A DNA stretch of 64,000 bases, from the NCBI RefSeq assembly GCF_029867415.1, contig NW_026705298.1, positions 558,001 through 622,000 on the forward strand, written 5' to 3'. Numbering within the stretch: the stretch's first letter is position 1; each line of letters starts with the position of its first letter. The notes beneath the pieces were generated by a model. The model did not search any database. It worked only from the letters and a program-made list of their open reading frames with translations, and was not told the DNA's origin. Both the position numbers and the translations under genes were made by a program. Shown piece by piece: positions 58,436 through 64,000 of this stretch. This DNA comes from Vicia villosa (taxonomy: Eukaryota > Streptophyta > Magnoliopsida > Fabales > Fabaceae).

Positions 58436-61114
58436 TGTAACGCCCGGAAAATAAGTATATAGTTGATTTGGACGTTTGTGACATTTATTGGAATTTTATC
58501 GTTTTTGGGGTCGTTTCAGTCGGTATTAGTTCAGGATGGCGGACTAATATTTAATTGAAGGTTTTCATATTTTTGGTACTAGAAATATCATTAAGGTAAT
58601 ATTCCGCGTTTTGGGGCGTTTGAACGATATTTGAGCGTAGGGGCATTTTGGTCATTTCCGCGAGGAAGATATTTTCTTTATAAAGAAAACAAAGATAGAA
58701 AGAAGAGAAAGAAAGGAAAGAAAGAAAGAGAAGAGAGAAAGAAGAAGAGGAAAAGAAGGAAAAAGTGTAGATTGGTGGATTCTCGACCGATTCGAGTTCC
58801 GATCGTTGCTATAGCAAGGTAAGGGGGTGAATCTAATTTATCTTGGATGTATGATTCTTATAGTCTTGTTCTTGTTCTTGTCCTGGTTCTTTTCTATGTT
58901 TGAACAAAAATGGTGGATTGTGAGTTTTGTAAGTTTAGGAGTTATAAACATGATTTTGTGGTGTGTATGTGTAGTGTGATGATAGATACCTTCATTGATC
59001 ATGTTTGTTTTCCATTACCATGGCTTGTTTGAGTTTGGAGATAAAGTTAGGTTTTGAGTTAGAGTGATGAATTAACCATGAAAAGTGTGATAATAGGTTG
59101 TTTCTATGGTTTGTATGTGTTGTATTGGTGTTGTAATGATGTTTTGGAGTGGTTTTAGTGGGTATAAGGGGCTTGGAACAGTTCTGGTGCGTTCTGGTTT
59201 TTTCTGGGTTTACGCAGGTCCGCTGAGCGGAGGTGGGTCCGCTGAGCGGAGGTTCTGTTGCAGAAAATTCTCTGCGAAGGTCCGCTGAGCGGAGCTGAAG
59301 CGGATGACAGCTTTTTCTGTTTTTCCAAAACTTTGAAACTTCATAACTCTTGAACCGTAACTCCGATTTTGTCGCCGTTCGAAGCGTTGGAAAGCTAACG
59401 CAATGAACTATATTATTATCTAATTAAATGATTCATAGGATAAAGTATTCCATTATTTATATTAGGATCATGTGATGAGTTGTGTAGAATGTTCAATTAT
59501 CCAAACTTTGAAACCTTGTAACTTTTGATCCTTAGCTCCGTTTCGTACGCCGTTCGAAGTGTTAGGAAGATAGTTGGATGTTCTATATGATAGCATAGGC
59601 TTGGTTAGCTTGTTATTAATTATTTATGAGGGTTGTTGATGGAAACACATAATTGTTTATATGCGCGATATGATTGGTAAATAATCATAGTGCTTGGTGG
59701 TAATTGTTGATGATGTAGGATGTAGTAGTGGTTGGTTGATTTTCATAAATGGTTTTGTGAACTAGTGCATGATAAATCATGATGATATGTTGTGTGAATG
59801 TTATCGTATTGATACGAGGTATGTGATTAATTATCGATAACATGAGATCATGTTCATATGTGTTATGTATTAATGAATGTTCATTCTTGATATGTGACGA
59901 TGTTTGGTTGTTTGTTGTTAACATGATGTGTGGCCTTATGGCAAGTAATTGTTGTCATGAGAATGATGTATTGATGGAGTTGTGGGCCAATGTCCAATAT
60001 TAATTTGATGTGATGCAATTATGCGATCATTTATGCCGATGTGGCTAGTATGTTTTGACGGTGAATGTGTGCTGTGTGCTTATTAATGCCTGTGTGGTAA
60101 TTATGGTGTGATGTAATTGATAACGATGTTATTAATTGGTGATGTATCCTTTTGGATAGAATATAAACGATGTAACGTGAGTGTATGATCGTGTTATATT
60201 GTTGATGATGTTGTTGTCGTGTAATAGAGTCTTATATTTGCACAGCATAACATTTCAATACGTTAATGGCGGAATGCTGTTAACAGATGGCCTGCGGGCA
60301 CGGTTACCAGTAGGGGCTTAATGCTCGGTAATGGAATGAGCCTTATTGGCAAGAGGTCATCAGTGGGAGCTGCGTGCTCGATGACGACAGCGTGCGCGCT
60401 TCCTGAGTGGAATAAAGTCCCAGCATAATGCTCGGCAGGTGTTTTTGTCATAATGACAAGGAGGAGTTTTACTCCGGATTTGGTACCACATGCATATGCA
60501 TAGTTGAGTCTCATTCATCATCGTCTGTCTTTATAATTTTATGTTATCATTCATGTGTCACATTACTTATATATTGATTGTGGTTGAATGAGTGGATTAC
60601 TTTGTTGTATGATTCTTGATGATACTTGTTGGCATTACTATAATTGTCATGCTTTCATTATGAATTATATTCTCACCCTTCTGCTGATTTGATGCTTGAG
60701 TGGCATCCTGCAGATTAGCCGCTTTGGGAGTCTTTTGGAAGAGGTAGTTCTCCAGTTGGTCTTGTCAGTCGCTCTGATACGTAACACCGGGTAGTCGGGA
60801 GTCTGTTGTTATTTATTTGTATATGACTCTTTTGAACATGTATATGTGATGACGTGCCATTGTGTATTGTAAACACTTTATTTTGGAAAACTCCTCTTTG
60901 AGAGTGAGAGCTTTACGTATATATTTATGTTCATATCTTCCGTGTGTTATGTATCGTTTTATTGGCAGGTGTGTATGTTTTTGGCATCGTTGATGTCCGT
61001 TTATTTTCTAGGTGTTTGTTTGGTTACTTAGTGTAACATCCTAATTGCGTTGTATGAAATTTTAAATACTCTGATATTTGTACCTATATGCCTGGGTAGA
61101 ATTGGGGTGTTACA
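58436..61114 (+). mobile_element. 3' LTR of E
   Basis: 2679 bp, near-identical copy of 52594-55272 with all its sub-features at an offset of 5842. Confidence 0.95.
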
Positions 61115-61119
61115 AGTAT

Positions 61120-61597
61120 AACTTTTTCAATCAAAAACCCTTTATAACCATAGGTACCCATTAGATTCGAGCTACAATTGCTCTAATTCCAAATAGTGGA
61201 TATGTATGCAGAGGATTGCGATAATCTTTGCGAGCATAATCAAACAAACACTTAGACCCATCCATCAAAACAATATCAGAAAACCAAACAATTTTATTTC
61301 AAAATCCAAGAATAGACAAAAGTTCCTATAGAGTACTATAGATATATATGGTGTTAATACCTTCCCTGTATATAACCAATCCCCGAAACTTAAGAATCTC
61401 TTCGTATGCACTTTGCGTACAACATAGGGTTTATGTAACTTTTCCCTTTTTCCTCTATCGTTTTGGAAACAATAAAGTTTGGCAGTAACCTATTTTTTAT
61501 AAAGCAGAAAGTACCAAAGAAAATTAAATCATCGTGAGAAAAGGAAGTTTTACTTTCTATTCCCATTCGTATGATTTGTCCTATTTTCACCGCAACA
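61120..61597 (+). mobile_element. LTR of D, last part (U5 end)
   Basis: It continues the LTR cut at 52593 (the order across the site is seen in LTR C at about 20650) and ends CACCGCAACA at 61597. It is followed not by flanking DNA but by a PBS, see below. Confidence 0.88.
61342..61373 (+). other. Conserved U5 leader stem-loop, D LTR
   Basis: ATATATATGG (61342-61351) pairs with CCCTGTATAT (61364-61373) with one wobble and one mismatch; loop TGTTAATACCTT. It is 224 bp from the LTR end. This stem is the weakest of the set. Confidence 0.65.
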
Positions 61598-61603
61598 GAA
61601 AAA

Positions 61604-61621
61604 TGGCAACTCCACTGGGGA
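61604..61621 (+). other. Primer binding site after the D LTR
   Basis: TGGCAACTCCACTGGGGA, six bases after the LTR end. It differs from the PBS of A at three positions and marks the LTR as the 5' LTR of a second internal region (D2). Confidence 0.85.
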
Positions 61622-62439
61622 CTTTATTGTTTCCAAAAAGAGGATTAGGCTTACTTGTTTATTTTCTTGGCTTTTATCTTCTTGAAATAAACTATTTGTT
61701 TTGTTATGAGACATAGTCACACTTGATATTCGTGACTCGTTTTGATGGATAAAATCCTAGACCCAAGGATTAAGAAACATTCTAAGTTTAGGAGAATGAT
61801 CTTATTGGCTTGTGGGGATTTCAGTCCTTACTAAGTTAATATGAGATCCTTCACTTCAGTGGGTTTATTTGGGGCAGTTTTTTGTTTAAGCAAGTTCAAT
61901 TACGCGAACATAAATTATTTCTCTTAGGCCTACGAAGCTGAGTAACCGTAGAATATTTAACCCATCTTAGCCTTTTTAGGAGTGGTGCAGTGGCTTTTTC
62001 AAGTTTAGGCTTGATAAATTGTCATGTGAGACCGCACCCATCCGAGTTTTTCTTGAGAATATTATTAGCACACAAATTCAGTTGTGTAAGCCTATAATAT
62101 CCGATAGAAGAATGTAGACTATGTGGTATCAGTAGAACATGCTCTACAGGTTTTTTACCCCTTAGTACTTAAATAACGGTTCTTGTCCTTTTGACCTCAT
62201 GCTTGTGACATTGAAATATTGAACCCCCTTGTTTGTAAACCATGTTTGATTGGGTGTGTTCGTTCCCCACCTTTGACCTCATGCTCGTGACGTTGAACTA
62301 TTGAACCTCCCTCGCGTGAAATTTTTTTGTCCATACATTCATGCATGCATTCATTCATAAACACACATAAAAACATTTTTCCTAAAATTTTCAAGGAATT
62401 TAGAAAATTTTCTCTGCAAACTTTTCTTAGGTAAGGATC
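61622..62439 (+). other. 5' leader of D2
   Basis: About 820 bp of non-coding sequence before ORF1. A direct duplication with an 82-bp period is visible (TTGACCTCATGC at 62191 and 62273). No other feature is seen. Confidence 0.7.
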
Positions 62440-63963
62440 ATAGATTTGAAGAGAATAAATACCAATCGATACGACTTTAGGTTACCAGATGTAGAAAAGC
62501 TACAAGAGCTAGCATCTTTGGTGAAGAAACATGATGACTTTAGAAAGCTCTATTGAAAGCTCTTGTCTATTTTGAACACCAGTGTCAACATAGGACTTCT
62601 TAAGACTTTTGTCCAGTTCTACGATCCTATTTACCGCTGTTTTACCTTTCCAGATTATCAGTTGGTACCAACTTTGGAAGGATATGCCAATCTTTTGGGT
62701 ATTCAAGTGTCAGATATGGTACCTTTCAATGGTTTGGAAGCCATCCCTAAATCTTACCTCATTGCGACCATCACTTATTTAGAGAAATCTGAAATAGACA
62801 ACAACCTAACCATAAAAGGAAATATCTTAGCTTTAGAGTCAAACTTTTTGATGAAGAAAGCTCTTAAGTTTTCCAAGTCTGGTAATATGGAGGCTTTTGA
62901 AGCTATCTTAGCTTTACTCATCTATGGGTTGGATTTGTTTCCCCATATCAAAAGCTTTATCAATGTTTACGCCATAAGGATCTTTTTGATTGGAAACCCC
63001 ATTCCCACTGTGCTTGGTGATACCTATTTCTCCGTTCATCTTAGGAATCGTCAAGGCGATGGAGTCATCATATGTTGTGCACCTCTGTTTTACAAATGGA
63101 TTGTCTCACACTTACCAAAATTTCCTATCTTCAAGGAAAACAAAAATGGTTGGAATTGGTCTCGAAGACTGATGTCTTTAACCCACAATGACATCCATTG
63201 ATATACTCTGACTTACTATGGTATGGAAACCATTAAAAGTTGTGGAGAGTTTTCTAACGTACCCCTCATTGGAACACAAGGAGGAATTAACTACAACCCA
63301 ATCTTGGAAAGGCGTCAACTTGGATACGCAAATTCAAACAAACACATTGGTCCTACAGTAGAGAGTTACTTTTACCAAGAAGGGAATGATCATCAAGGAT
63401 TGAAAATAAGGATGATGAGAGCTTGGCACCACATCCGAAGAATAGAAAAAGGTAAGGCGAGGAATTGTGTAGATTTGGAGCCTTAAATTTCTTGGGTACA
63501 GAAAAGAGCTAAGGATTTGCAAATGCCTTATGTTTATGAAGAACCCTCATTACCAACAATGCCTGAACTTCCTGCTATCCCCATTGAGACTATGGAGGAA
63601 TATAAAGAAAATTTATCCCATGTTAAGCAAGAAAAAGACACTTGGGAGGATAAATTTCACAAGTCCGTTTCTGAAAACATGAAGTTGAAGAAACAAGTGA
63701 AGGATCATGATAATATGCTCTACTTTCAAGATGGTTGGCTCATAGAAAAAGATGAGAAAATTCGTCGAAAGGATGCAGCAATCAGAAAATATCTTAAGGA
63801 AAGCAGGGAGATGCTTAAAGGATCAACAAGTACTACTCCTGACCTTGATTGGAAGAATGAGGTTAACAAGCTCAAGACCGAGAAAGCCGAGATGAAAGCC
63901 TACTTTGAGAAAGAAATCATGAAGCACAAGTTGCAGAAGTCTGTTGATTACTCGTCAGACTAA
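62440..63963 (+). pseudogene. ORF1 of D2 (Ogre ORF1)
   Basis: A single frame of about 507 codons is homologous to ORF1 of A (CFTFPDYQLVPTLEGYANLLGI, IGNPIPTVLGD, CCAPLFYKWIVSHLPK, IGTQGGINYNP). The expected start codon is ATA (62440-62442), matching the MDL start of A. Stops lie near 62553, at 63199-63201 (TGA, Trp in A) and at 63484-63486 (TAA). The C-terminal 140 residues (from about 63545) are charged and heptad-like, a likely coiled coil, with a TAA after SVDYSSD at 63961-63963. This shows the length that A's ORF1 had before its stop. Gag would follow beyond the window. Confidence 0.85.
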
Positions 63964-64000
63964 GATGTTTAGTTTAGCATAGTTTAGTTTTTATCGCTTT

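Larger units (their letters stand above)
52594..61114 (+). mobile_element. Ty3/gypsy element E, non-autonomous, with near-identical LTRs
   Basis: The TSD AGTAT (52589-52593, 61115-61119) brackets two 2679-bp LTRs that differ at one position that I can see (ACCG versus ATCG near 52657/58499). The initiator-Met PBS and purine tract are intact. The internal region is only 3163 bp and pol is ruined. Integrase and RT motifs are chromovirus-like, perhaps Tekay, but I cannot place the clade firmly. It is inserted in the LTR of D. Confidence 0.93.

Overview
This window is a piece of plant heterochromatin made almost entirely of nested LTR retrotransposons. I found no host gene, rRNA, true tRNA gene or CRISPR array. 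Very long-LTR Ty3/gypsy elements of the Tat/Ogre type (tRNA-Arg-like primer site, extra ORF1, archaeal-type second RNase H, gag-pro and pol in different frames) together with a SIRE/Maximus-type Ty1/copia element fit a large legume genome, probably the pea/vetch tribe. The species is an inference; no host marker is present.

Layout. 1-16215: Ogre-type element A, minus strand, with its 3' LTR cut by the window edge; ORF1, gag-pro, a predicted intron and pol carry a few stop codons. A sits in a fragment (16216-16438) of another Tat LTR, F. F abuts, and probably interrupts, the pol of an older plus-strand Tat element, D (16439-18497, then 45401-45652). D's pol is split by element B (18498-45395, minus strand, TSD GGCAG), which has gag but no protease or pol. 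B's 3' LTR is split by C (20205-34798, TSD TTTTC), a solo Tat LTR. C is split by a nearly intact SIRE-type copia element (25051-34644, TSD TAATT) whose LTRs differ at two sites that I could see. That is four nested layers. D continues through its 3' UTR and PPT into an LTR (47320-61597). That LTR is split by element E (52594-61114, TSD AGTAT), a gypsy element with near-identical LTRs around a ruined pol. D's LTR is followed by a PBS and an ORF1, so one LTR is shared by two internal regions (a tandem element).

The most interesting layer is RNA structure. All four complete Tat LTR families here carry, 150-230 nt before the LTR end, the same stem-loop: a conserved 12-nt loop on about a 10-bp stem whose sequence differs between families but stays paired. 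Just after the pol stop codon, A and D carry arrays of smaller hairpins whose stems change from copy to copy while staying complementary and whose flanks are conserved. C and D carry a third hairpin class in the long LTR leader. The same LTRs hold tRNA-like A-box/B-box modules, all in the sense orientation of their element. I know of no description of these as a system. The evidence is comparative but read by eye.

How the parts relate: A and D show the usual division of labour (ORF1 of unknown role, Gag, protease, RT-RNase H, integrase). B and E lack working enzymes and must have moved using proteins from relatives. The copia element is the only one with nearly complete coding capacity; its gag and pol lie in different frames (+1).
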